From assembly GCA_039654915.1 (NCBI GenBank), contig CM077595.1, positions 83,555,501 to 83,619,500 of the forward strand: DNA of 64,000 bases, read 5' to 3'. Position numbers and translations under genes: made by a program. Below are positions 41,776-53,400 of this stretch, in pieces (within the stretch, counting starts at the first letter, position 1; each line of letters opens with the position of its first letter). The notes under the pieces were generated by a model that ran no database searches, was not told the origin of the DNA, and saw only the letters and a program-made list of their open reading frames with translations. The DNA comes from Aquilaria yunnanensis (lineage: Eukaryota > Streptophyta > Magnoliopsida > Malvales > Thymelaeaceae).

Positions 41776-44700
41776 TGTTGACACCCAATTTCATCCGGGT
41801 GTTTTAAAATTTTGAAAAAAATTTTATTAAAAAAAATTAATTTAAAAAAAAAAAATATATTACTATTATTATTAAAAAAAATTTAATTAGTTTAAAATAT
41901 ATTTTTGTTTTGTGAAAATTTGATTTAAAATGATATATGTGTGAATATGTGTATGTTTGAAATAAAATAAAATTTCATGAAAAAAATGACAAAAAATTAA
42001 AAGTTTGAGGTAAAAATGACAAAATTAAGAAGTTTCAGGCAAAATTGACAAATTCTGAAAGTTTCAGGAGCATTTGGCAGTTTGTCACATAAAATTTTGA
42101 GCCTGCCGACGTTTTTGTCTCAAATTGACAGAAAACGACAAAAGTGTCAAAATCAGAAGCTTCAGGAACTTATCCAGAGGCTGAGAGACGTAAAGGACTA
42201 AAACTGTCATTTTACCAATTTAAGAGATAAGTTTGAAATTTTTTATTAATTTATCCATCAACAGTTCAGCTAAACTTTCTCTATAAATAGCCCCCCAAAT
42301 TTTGTGCTGAACACAGAAAAAAATAGCAAAAAAACTTAGAGCTCCGTTTTAAAAAAAGATAAAATTACATCCCTTAGACCCAGCCCTCTTCCCTTCTTCC
42401 CCAGAAAGCCAAAACTTTTTTTTCTGTTCCGTCTCTCTTTCTCTCTCTCTCTCTGTCTCTCTTTCTCGCCGTGCCCACCACCGCCGTCCGCCGGCCACCA
42501 CGCCTCCGCCCAACCGTCCTGCCGCCGTCGTCCGGCCGTCCCGACGCCGTCGCCGTCGTGCCTAACTCCCGCCGCCGCGCCGCCCGCGTTCTTCTTTCTC
42601 TCCTTTTTCCTCCGCCGGAAACCTCCGCCGCGCCGCCTTGCCCGTCGCCGTCGCCCTGCCCCCGCCGCCGTCACCGTGCCGTCCGCCCTCGCCGACGGTC
42701 GCCCGTCGCCCCCCGCCCTTCCCCTCGCCGCCAGCGCCACCCCCCTGCCTCACGCCGTCATCGTTTCCTGGGATTCAAAATTCAAAACTAAAAGGGTAAA
42801 CCCTTGTTTCACCCATCATCTTTTCAATTTCTTTCTATTAGGTCACTAACCTTTTTATTTTGTCTTTGCAGAAAATTAATTAACTAACTCATTTATTTTT
42901 TTTACTTGTTTATTTGTTTATTATTGTTATTATTACTAACCCTTTTTTTTTTTTGTTATTAGCAACTAACAACTAACTTGCTAATTTTTACTAACCTTTA
43001 TTATTATTGTTGTTAATAATTAATTAAATTGTCTAACTTTTATTTTTGTTGTAATTAATTAACTTAATTAAACTTGGCTAACTTTTATTTATTGTTGTTA
43101 ATTAATTAACTTAATTAAACTTGGCTAATTTTTATTTATTGTTGTTAATTAATTAACTTAATTAAACTTGGCTAATTTTTATTTATTGTTGTTAATTAAT
43201 TAACTTAATTAAACTTGGCTAACTTTTATTATTGTTGTTAATTAATTAAATTAATTAAATTGTCTAACTTTTATTTTTGTTGTAATTAATTAATTTAATT
43301 AACTTGACTAATTTTTTATTATTGTTGTTAACAATTAATTTAATTAAACTTGGCTAATTTTTATTATTGTTGTTAATTAATTTAATCTAACTTTTACTAA
43401 CCTTTTTATTGTTATTAACTAACTAATCCAACTAATCTAACTATATTAATTGTGCTAACTTTTATTATTATTGTGTTATTAAAGTGGATGGCCAAAAAAC
43501 CCCACTTTATTAATTGAATTTTTTTATGATTAAAAGATAAAAAAAAGGAATTTTACGTGAATAATTTTCTAAAGGCTAATAAAAATTACTTTTTTTTTTA
43601 TTTTGAAACAAAGTTTTTATTCCTTTTAATAAACAAACATAATGAAATAATTCAAAAATAAAATAAATAAATAAATAAACATAAAATCATTCTTTTAATA
43701 CATCTTTAAAATTAATAATTAATGAAATAAAAAAAAATTAAAACTCCATGACCAAATGATCCGCCAGGATCCATGGCTCGGAAATATTTTTAAATAAAAT
43801 ATATAAATAATTTTTTCTTTATAAAAAATAAAAAAAAACTTTAGACTAATATATTAATTATCTATTAATATATAATTTTTTTTAGTTTTCTTTATTAATA
43901 AAAAGAATAAAAAGCGTAAAAATTTTGGGTTAATATTTTATTCAGTAATATTTTACTTATTAAATTATATAACTTTTTTTTTCTTTTATAAAAATCTTAA
44001 TCAAATAATTTCAAAATAATACAAAATAAAACAAAAATAATTGAATTTTCTCTTAAATATTTTTGACTTATTGATTAGATATATTTTCAGAAATATAAAT
44101 TAAAATTAAAAAAAAAAAAATCTTTCATCAAACAAAGAAGAATATAAAAATAAAAATATCAAGACTTTTGTTTTAAAATACATATAAGTTTTCGGTTAAA
44201 TAATCTTTTATTCCAAAATAAATTAAATAAATATCAAAACTTTTCTTCTTTTGTTTAAAATATACATATAAATTTTTGATTCTCTTAATAAAACAATTAC
44301 TTTTGGTTAATCTTTTATAAAAAAAAATAATAATAAATAATAAAAAAATAATAAAAAATTTTTAGTTCATGGTATATTGGCTGGAAACTGTCTCGTGCCC
44401 GCTTTTGAGCTGCTTCACCTGGTGAAGAGGGTCTGGCTGAGTAACAACGCCCCGTACCATGATCAAAATTTTTATTTTTAAACTCTTTAATTCTTTTAAA
44501 TTAACTTCTTATTAAATAAAAATTAATTATTTTTTTTTTAATTCTTTTATAAATTGAGTAATCCTTTAAAATAATAAATATCTTTCATTAAACAAGAAAA
44601 CAAAAAAAGTAAACAAGAAAAAAAAAGAAAGATAAGAAAAATAAAAGAAAGATAAGAAAGAAAAATAAAAGAAAGATAAGAAAGAAAAGAAAGATAAAAA

Positions 44701-45797
44701 AAAAATAAAAGAAAAGATAAGAAAAAGAAAAGAAAGAAAGAAAAGACAAGAAAAATAAAAGAAAGATAAGAAAGAAAAATAAAAGAAAGATAAGAAAGAA
44801 AAGAAAGATAAAAAAAAAATAAAAGAAAAGACAAGAAAAAAAAAAGAAAGATAAGAAAAATAAAAGAAAGATAAGAAAGAAAAATAAAAGAAAGATAAGA
44901 AAGAAAAGAAAGATAAAAAAAAAATAAAAGAAAAGATAAGAAAAAGAAAAGAAAGAAAGAAAAGACAAGAAAAATAAAAGAAAGATAAGAAAGAAAAATA
45001 AAAGAAAGATAAGATAAAAAAAAGAAAGGAAAGATAAGAAAAAGAAAAGAAAGATAAAAGAAAGAAAAAGAAAAAGAAAAGAAAGAAAGAAAAGAATAAA
45101 AAAGAAAGAAAAGAAAAGAAATTAAAAGAAAATTAAAAAAAAAGTAAAAATAAGTAAAAAAGAAGAAAAAGAAAGAAAGTAAAAAAAAGAAGTGAAAATA
45201 TAAAGATAAATTTTTTAGTTAGTATTAAAAATCATTCATAAACAAAAAGAATTACCATTTAAAAATTAATTTCATAATAATAAGAATTAAATAATTACGA
45301 TAAATCAATTTCCATATCCGGATGATCCGGCAGGATCTACGGTTTGGAAAATATCAAACTTTTTAAAATAAATAAATTAAATAAGAAGATAAAAATCCAT
45401 ATTTTTTACAATATGGATAAAATTGTTTAAAATTTCACCAAATTCCGTGTCCAAATGACTCGGCAGAGTCCATGGTTCGGAATCAAAATCTTCCGTGTCC
45501 AAATGACTCGGCAGAGTCCATGGTTCGGAAGTATAAACTTCTATACAAATTAACTTAAAAATCCACATTTCGACTAATTCAGTTAAAATTTCTAAATTAA
45601 CTGAAAATTATTTAAAAGCAAAGTAAAACAAAATTAAAATCAACTAAGGTACCAATTTTGGGCGCTATAACAATATTGTTTTAGCGTAACCGTACTCCCG
45701 ATCCCCGAACTCTCGCAGACCAATTTTAAGGTGACCAATCGACCTGAGCGAAAACCGATTGGTGGCGACTCCCGAAAAAGACCCGCATGTTGCCACA
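41776..45797 (+). repeat. 3' LTR (4022 bp)
   Basis: The near-identical partner of 20567-24594. Differences seen by eye include TTTCGTCC/TTTCATCC near the start, ACAAAATTG/ACAAAAGTG (42144), AATAAC/AATAGC, CCGGACACC/CCGGAAACC, CCGTCC/CCGCCC, CGGTAG/CGGCAG near the end, and homopolymer lengths. Its TATA box is at 42282-42289. It could drive readout transcription into the flank toward CCT1, which starts about 4.6 kb away. Confidence 0.95.
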
Positions 45798-45802
45798 AGT
45801 TC
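45798..45802. repeat. Target site duplication, right copy (AGTTC)
   Basis: Identical to 20562-20566. See the left copy. Confidence 0.95.
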
Positions 45803-46715
45803 TACTCACACTTACACTGTGGTAAAACAAAGCTGCACTCACACCTTTCTTTGCCCTATATTGTTTTGGAGACAAAAAAAAATATCTTTATGGAAAATTT
45901 GAATAATAAGAGAGAGAGGGAGAGGCAAATAATATGTGTATATATATTCGGATGAATAGGAGCTATATATATGTATAGACTATGAAAGAGAAACGTTAGA
46001 GATAAGTAATTATAATTTAGCCGTTAATGATTTAATGTAAATATAATGTAGCCTAACGGGTAGGAAAACTAATTAGCCTAAACGTCTAGCTCCCCATGTT
46101 AACTAGGAGAAAAACAAATGTTTAAATTTTTAAAGTCCCAAACGGCTATAATTAATATTTTATTTATAATGTTATTTATTTTATCAAAAAATTATTTTAT
46201 TGAAATAATATCTAACATTTCCCTCTCTATTTCAATAAAAAACCATAATAATATATATTTGGGTAAAGACAGTTTAATATGCTTAATAAAGGTGGTGATA
46301 CCTTGAATATTTACTTAGTGAGTCAGCTTCTTTGCTCCATGACCAATGGTGGTACTATCTTGAACTATGGTCGCTTGCGGACACAAGTTCACCTAACACA
46401 CATAATAAATCAGGTGTCCATTGAGCTTGTAAGTCTGCATTATTGATGGCCATGTATAAATCCTGATTTTTTCATGAGTGGTTTTAGTAATAGCCCACAC
46501 AGCAGCCTTACTGCAATGCTCATATAGGTGAAAATCCGTTGAGGGTGCTCCTGTAACTTTGACACCCCACTTAATAAAGAGTTACAGATTCTTATTAAGA
46601 ACAAACGCTCAACCCTAAATCATTACAGGATAGATGCATCTGCAACATAGGGATGAGTCGAGAAATAAATCTCTAAAATAGTGCATATCTTAACGGCTTC
46701 ACTATATATTCAGTT
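45803..46715. other. Flanking DNA right of the element, unresolved
   Basis: AT-rich DNA with a GA repeat (45910) and TATATA runs. On the minus strand near 46320-46560 there are short open stretches with no domain I can name. It may be part of the older element into which the Ogre-type copy inserted. Confidence 0.3.
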
Positions 46716-47572
46716 AACCATGTGCGACTAATATTTAGTCACACGACTTATATATATATATCTGCCATGAAAAATAAATGAATGTATTTCACCAATACAC
46801 AAATTCAGCAACAAATGCCATATTAAATAAACAAAAAAAAATTAATACTAAGATTAAACTTAGATAAGTATTTGAAATAAGAGAGGTAGAAATCTTACCA
46901 AAACAAGCAGATGGCTTGGCTGAAAATTAGCCAGCAGGAGTAATGTGCTAGGAGCAAAAACAAGGAAGAAGTTGGGAAGAGATTATGACTACAAAGACCA
47001 GTTACCTCTATGTTGATAACTAGATTTTGAAATAATGCAGTGTCAAGATAGTGGAGCTTCAGCTGGAGAGTAAATAAGTGGGGAAGTAGTAGTAGAAATG
47101 GAAAGTAGAGAGGGAAAAACCGGAGAAGCATAAAAAATAAAGAAAAAATGTGAGTGGTTGGGGAAAGGGGAGTTTGTGTGGCTGAATTTGCAATTTTTCT
47201 TTTTCTTTTTTTACCCATTGATGTGCATCTGAAGGAAAATATATTTAATTTATATGACTACCTTATGACTCATAGAAAAAATATATTTAATTATGACATT
47301 GTCGTGCGACTAACGAGAAAATATAATTAATTCATATGATTATCATGCGACTCACAAGATAGTATTTTTTAAACCGTGCGACCACCATGCAACTAATAGT
47401 ATAATATATTTTAAATGATACGACGACATGTGACTAATTCTTGTACGACTAAAAATTTCAGTCACATAAATGATGCTGGCCCACACCCATGCGACTGATA
47501 TATAACTAACACATTACGCTACTGACATTCAATCACGTGAATCAGTCACAATTTACAATTTTTCTTGTAGTG
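46716..47572. mobile_element. CACTA-type DNA transposon end with subterminal repeats
   Basis: The segment ends AATTTTTCTTGTAGTG at 47572. Its complement, CACTACAAGAAAAATT, is the classic plant CACTA terminus. Inside it, GTGCGACTA/CATGCGACT-type motifs recur on both strands from about 46720 to 47510, as expected of CACTA subterminal repeats. I could not find the opposite end, so the element is truncated or its other end is unrecognised. The 107 aa minus-strand frame (46895-47218) has no domain I recognise. Confidence 0.6.
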
Positions 47573-47749
47573 ACTATGTCATTCCACAACTTGAAAATTT
47601 AACGATAATGGCAGATCTTCGCTCAAACGAAAATGTTAGTGACTAATTTAACTCTAAAAATATTATAGTAGCTCATCCGCTCACAATGAAAATTATAATG
47701 CATAATTTGCACATTTTGCTTTTTAAATTTGATAAAGTCTATTGTTTTG

Positions 47750-48445
47750 CTTAGAGTTGTAAATGAACAGAATGAACACGAACAAGACATCTTAGTGTTT
47801 GTTCATTTAACTTTTAACAAATACGAACATAAGAATGAACAATAAATGAATGCAAGTTCTATGTTCGTGTTCGTTCGTTTAATAATAAATAAATACGAAT
47901 ACAAACTTGAACAATTAAAGTTGATGGCTATAATCAATTAACTTTAATTGGAGTGAGTTTAACAATAACTAATAAAGCAATAAGTAATGGTAAGAGAGAT
48001 TATAGGTTAGGACTATGGGGCTTGGCTTAGTGCTACAACAGGTTCACGTTGTTAGGGAAATGACTAATTATGTTTGGGGAAACAAAAACAATAGATTAAT
48101 TTAGGGAAAATATGGGCATAATCATATGTGTGTGGAGTAGATGAACACTAATAAAAATATGTAATATGCAAATATATATAATACTAAATGTACAACTAAT
48201 ATATAAATAAATAAACAAAAATGCATAAACAAACAAATAAATAAATGAACATAAATGAACAATAACCGAACGGTTTATGAACGTAAATGAACGAACGAGA
48301 CCGTGTTCGTGTTTATTTGTTTAACTAATCGAACAAAAAATCTGTTTGTGTTCGTTTGTTTAACTAAATAAATAAACAAAAACAAACTTCTTCCAAACAA
48401 TACTTAAATGGTTTATCTAACGCTCTATTCGTTTACACCTTTAAT
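47750..48445. mobile_element. MITE-like repeat related to 55990-56445
   Basis: Rich in GAACGAAC/TGTTCGTT-type words in both orientations. Its ends are TTGTAAATGAAC on the left and GTTTACACCTTTAA on the right. It belongs to the same family as the delimited copy downstream of CCT1, but is longer, diverged, and without a clear target duplication. Confidence 0.5.
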
Positions 48446-48635
48446 TTCTTTTATCATAATACAACCAGTATAATATCTTTTTGTTGAAGGTTTCATTGTT
48501 ATTATTTTGTTGGTACACAGAAGGCTTCATTATCTTATAACCACAATGAACCCAAACTAATATGTATTAATTCAAGTCTACCCCCATGATAGGAGAAGCT
48601 ATTCCGAAACTTATTTTTCCACCGATAAAGTGAGT

Positions 48636-48840
48636 TGATCATGAAATCCCAAATTGCCATCCGAAAAATAGCAAAAGGGCAATTTCTTTTAGGGGACAAA
48701 TGGACCGTTGGGCCAGAATTATAATGGCCTGTTAGCTGGAAAATCTTGAACCAACGTAATCCCTCAAAATTGGGCATTATTCTACAGGGCTGCAAGGTCC
48801 AAGGTTTTCCTCTTGTAGATGGTTTCATTCATTTCACCCA
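48636..48840 (+). promoter_or_regulatory. Diverged duplicate of the CCT1 proximal promoter
   Basis: Colinear with 50062-50275. Shared blocks are GATCATGAAATCC/GATCAGGTAAAATCC, GGGCCAGAA/GGCCCAGAA, ATCTTGAACCAACGTAATCC/ATCTTGAACCATCGTAGTCC, ATTCTACA, and GCAAGGTCCAAGGTTTTCCTC/GCAAGGGCCAAGGTTTCCTC (shown split). No CCT1 coding sequence follows it. It is either a partial upstream duplication or a copy separated by later insertion of 48841-50061. Confidence 0.6.
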
Positions 48841-50061
48841 ACTCTATGGTCTAACAAAGTAATTTGGTTCATAACTACTAAAATTGAAAGTGAAATTATC
48901 AAAAAAATTGAAAGAAAATTTTTTTAAAATAAAATTTTCATCAATATTAAAAATTAGAATTTGAGTAACAAGAGATGAATTTTTTCGGACAATGTTATGT
49001 TTAACAATGTTGTGTTTATTATAATTAATCATTTTAATGATGATTGTAGCAGAGACAAGGGGTGGTTGGGGGTGTCTACCACCCCCAACATTTATTATTA
49101 TTATTATGTATATGATGTATCCTTTATGAAGTGTTTTGAAAAGTAAAATAGTAATACATACATATTTAAGTGGTTAAAAATGTAAAAAATTAAGATTTTT
49201 AATTTTTTTATGTAAAAAATTATAATTTTATGTATATCAAAAGAGCCTAAAAAATATTTGAAAAAAATTATTGTTTGTGTTTCTTGATGCTCTTTAAGAC
49301 CCACAAAAAAGCATTACTAGCATAGAGGACGAGTTTTTGAAGGTTTTTTTTTGTTTTACTTAGAAGCTTTATAAAGAAATTTAACCGATCCTATACCTCT
49401 TCTTACCTAACCTAAATCCATTGCAAAGAGAAGAAATTTTCTCAAATAAGTCAGTATTGGAACTCTGATCCGTCATATAATATGATGCTCTTCATGCTAA
49501 TTGGGTTAAGACCCAATTGATACCTGTTGAAGAATTACCTGATTGCTTATTTTGAAAAGAAAATAACTAAATTTTTTTTTTCTAAAAGTAAGATCATAGA
49601 TGATTTGTAGTCTATAAAAACATGAGTTTGATTGCATAAGACATACTATATTTAGCATTTGGTTTTTGTTAAATAATTTTGAACTATAAAAGTCTTTATG
49701 ATTGACATCGACATTCATCATATCATATGATGTTGATGCTTGCAATTGTTGAACGAATGTAAAGTTTAATTTTTTATAATCATAAGGAGCTAATTTATAG
49801 GTTTTAAAATATATATTTTTAATTTAAATACACTTATTTTTTTTATTAGCATTATATTGAAAGTTCATAAGTTCACCCCTTATCTTAAAATTCTGGCTAT
49901 ATCTCTGAATAAGAACGTAACTTAAAGAGAGACAAACTTAAAATTAAAATAAAGTGAAATTTTAATTTATTAACATAGTGAGCAAAATTTTTAATGATTT
50001 ATTATTGATAATTATTTTACTGTTAAGTTTATTTAAAAAAAACCCACCGGGCTTGAAATTG
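48841..50061. other. AT-rich spacer between the two promoter copies
   Basis: No gene seen. It includes a short inverted repeat, GGTTGGGGGTG-TCTAC-CACCCCCAAC (near 49062-49090). It is plausibly an inserted element, but I found no terminal repeats. Confidence 0.35.
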
Positions 50062-50413
50062 ATCAGGTAAAATCCTAAAATGCTGTTCATAAAAAAGTTG
50101 GAGAGCACTTTATTCTATAGGAAAAATGGCCGTGGCCTTGGCCCAGAACTAGAACGGACCCAACTTTGTTGGGCGATCTTGAACCATCGTAGTCCGTGGA
50201 AATCGAGTATCATTCTACAACGTCGCAAGGGCCAAGGTTTCCTCACGCGGACGGTGTCATCTCACACATAGCTCAGCCTCGCTCGCTCCAAGTCCAAATC
50301 CCTAGTCCGTTTCCCCTTTCCCGCTTTCAACTTTCTTCTACTCGCTTCTTCTACTTCACCTAGTCGCCTATAGCATCTAGGGTTTTCACTCGTCACCCGA
50401 GCTTCCTTTGGAA
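50062..50413 (+). promoter_or_regulatory. CCT1 promoter and 5' leader
   Basis: It contains TTGGCCCA (50138) and TTGGGC (50169), which resemble site II elements, and TAGGGTTT (50378), a telo-box, 35 bases before the ATG. This pairing is common in plant housekeeping and translation-linked genes. No obvious TATA box. The leader is C/T-rich (50280-50360). Confidence 0.6.
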
Positions 50414-53400
50414 ATGGCGATTTCGGCCCAAGCTCCTGATCTCCTCGGCGAGCGACAGTACGGCCAGGATGTTCGCACTCAGAACGGTAATTTCTCTGAC
50501 CCCCGCCCTCTCTCTTCTTGCTGATCTATATCGATTCTATCAGACTGTGATTTCTAATCGGAAGATTTGGGAAATGTTCTGTACAGTGATGGCATGCCAA
50601 GCAGTGGCGAACATCGTTAAATCCTCGCTTGGCCCAGTTGGGCTCGATAAGGTAATGTTAAGTGAGCCAACTTCTTTCGTCTTATCCAGATGGAAACTAT
50701 TGTTGATTCACTGTTTTCTAGAAATTTGTTAACTTGAAGTCCTTATGTTGGTTGATTTATTCTAGATGTTGGTTGATGATATTGGGGATGTGACGATTAC
50801 AAATGATGGTGCTACCATCCTGAAAATGTTGGAAGTAGAGCACCCAGCTGCTAAGGTGCGTAGATTGTGGAGCAATGTTATTGTAGTGGCTGGACATGCT
50901 TCTTATTGTATTGGCAGTTTTAATGTGAATGGTTTCTGTTTTGTGATCTCAGGTACTTGTGGAGTTGGCTGAACTTCAAGATAGAGAAGTTGGCGATGGG
51001 ACAACATCAGTTGTCATTGTTGCTGCAGAGTTGCTAAAGGTAATTGCTTTTAATCAGTGCCTGGTGTTGTGGCACTGAAATTGATCACTGTTAACTCTGT
51101 GTGATTTGCAGAGAGCTAATGATCTGGTTCGGAATAAAATTCATCCGACATCTATAATCAGTGGGTTCAGAGTAAGGAGTTTCCTCTCTTTATTGTGGCT
51201 TGTGTGATGTTTATCTCTGTGTTACACACATGCATCAACAGGTCCATTATTGATTTTTAGTGTCACATTTTCTTTTGGATGTCTGCTGCTAGCTTGCTAT
51301 GAGAGAAGCATGCAAGTACGTTGAGGAGAAGCTGGCAATTAAAGTAAGTGTCTTTATTTCAGTTTTTTTCTTTAAAGAGGTCGTGCGAAGTTCAATCTGA
51401 GATCTTCAATTGCATATGTTTCTGCTCTTATGTTATACTGTTGTCCTGCCTTGCATCTGATTCTTCATCTGGGCAGCAGAAATTATTTCATATGACCATA
51501 ATTTTCAGTTTTCTTTTGAAGGTTGAAAAGCTTGGGAAGGATTCTTTGGTAAACTGTGCTAAGACTAGCATGTCCTCAAAGCTGATAGCTGGTGACAGTG
51601 ACTTCTTTGCAAATTTGGTATGAAGATTGCCTGTTTGCGAAAGCTGAATCTTAGTCTTTTTGCTTAAAAAGAAAGTTGACTTCATTTTCTTTGTGGGAAA
51701 AAATGTCAGCAGTAGATTTTACCTGAACAGATACCTGTTGATTCTTTCTTGATATTATAACTCAACTTTTGAGCATTACAACTTGATTAAACTAAGATGC
51801 CACCTACATTTATCATGACTTACCTTTCGTTTTGCTTTATGCTTGTGATCTCTTGTTGTATTTATCATATTGGGAACCGTAGGTTGTAGAGGCTGTTCTA
51901 GCAATGAAGATGACAAATGCTAGAGGGGAAGTCAAATATCCCATCAAGGTGGGTAATTGATGAACTTTTTTTCTTTCTTTTGTATAATCAGAGATTTCCT
52001 GGTAGTGGAATAAGAGTCCCAAGTTATTTTTTTCCATATAATTAATTAAAATTAAACTAAAAAATTAGGTAAAAGAGCACCCGACCAATTAGAAACGCGT
52101 TCCGGTCATGCTTGTGGACCACCTGAAATTTTTTTTCTTGTATGCAGTACTTATGCTGGAAATTATAATGAAAGACATTTGATCATTAAGGATGTGATCA
52201 ATTCTTGAATGAGGCCAGGGATAAATTGAAATGAATATGTATGGGGTGGACTTGATTTTACCAGAATTTTTATTTATTATATTACTAAATAATCTTTTCT
52301 TTGGTTCTGGTTTTCTGTCATCCATTTACATTAAGGCTTTTGGTATCGAGTCTTGTTCATTGCTGCATTTCTGTTGTAGGGAATAAGTATCTTAAAAGCT
52401 CATGGGAAAAGCGCTAAGGACAGCTACTTGCTTAAGGGTTATGCTCTTAATACAGGGCGGGCTGCCCAGGGAATGCCTTTAAGAGTTGCGCCCGCAAAGA
52501 TTGCTTGTCTTGACTTTAACCTGCAGAAGACCAAAATGCAATTGGGTGTACAAATCTTGGTCACTGATCCAAGGGAGCTTGAGAAAATTCGCCAAAGGTG
52601 ATAACTTAATTCATGCAAAGGATTACATGACTTGTAAAAATTCTCTTTGCTGTTGCATCTCCACATTTACTTTGCTGTTTCATGTGTTGTTAGTAGAGTG
52701 AGCTTATACACATGGAGTGTACAAGTTAGTATGTAAGTGTTAGGTTTCTGGACCTTGGATTATAGTTGCATGAGCTATTGTTGCTGGTAGGTGGTTGGAC
52801 TGCTTATTTTCTTTCTTTGTGCAGTTTGGTAAGTGTTTTTAACCTTCTACTTCATAGGGTTCTTAGCATGCCTGACATTTTCTGTTTTTGTTAACCTACA
52901 TATAAAACAACACCTTCTTGTTAAGCTGCATGTAGTACAAATGGCATAAAAGTTTTGTTTCTCGTTGCTGTTTATTGAATGTGTTGTTATTGATATTTAC
53001 ACTGACAGAGAAGCTGATATGACAAAAGAACGTATTGAAAAGCTTATCAAAGCTGGAGCAAATGTTGTTCTAACTACAAAGGGGATTGATGACATGGCTC
53101 TTAAGGCAAGCTTCTTTTGTGATCTTATTCAATCACTTTCTAGCTGTGTAATGCTTCTCTGTTCCCGTCTGTCTGTATCATAAAGATGTTTATGTTTTGC
53201 TTTTTCAGTACTTTGTAGAGGCTGGGGCTATTGCTGTGAGACGTGTCCGTAAGGAAGATATGCGCCACATTGCCAAAGCAACTGGTGCTACGATGGTATC
53301 TCCACTCTTCTTGAGAATCAAAGATGATAGTTTTATATGACTACCTAAATGTGCACTTTGGATTCTGCATTGTAGTATTTTTATTTTTATTTTTGGAAAA

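Larger units (their letters stand above)
20567..45797 (+). mobile_element. Intact 25.2 kb Tat/Ogre-type Ty3/gypsy LTR retrotransposon with cargo genes
   Basis: The order is 5' LTR, primer binding site, ORF1, gag-protease, intron, pol, three zinc-finger cargo ORFs, LOG-like ORF, tandem-repeat 3' region, polypurine tract, 3' LTR. Giant LTRs, an extra ORF1, a spliceable intron between gag-pro and pol, two RNase H domains and a hypervariable repeat-rich 3' region are known marks of the Tat/Ogre lineage. All major reading frames are open. The LTRs differ by roughly a dozen substitutions by eye over 4 kb, plus homopolymer and short-repeat length changes, so insertion was recent. What is not usual is the set of four cargo genes after pol. 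Confidence 0.92.
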
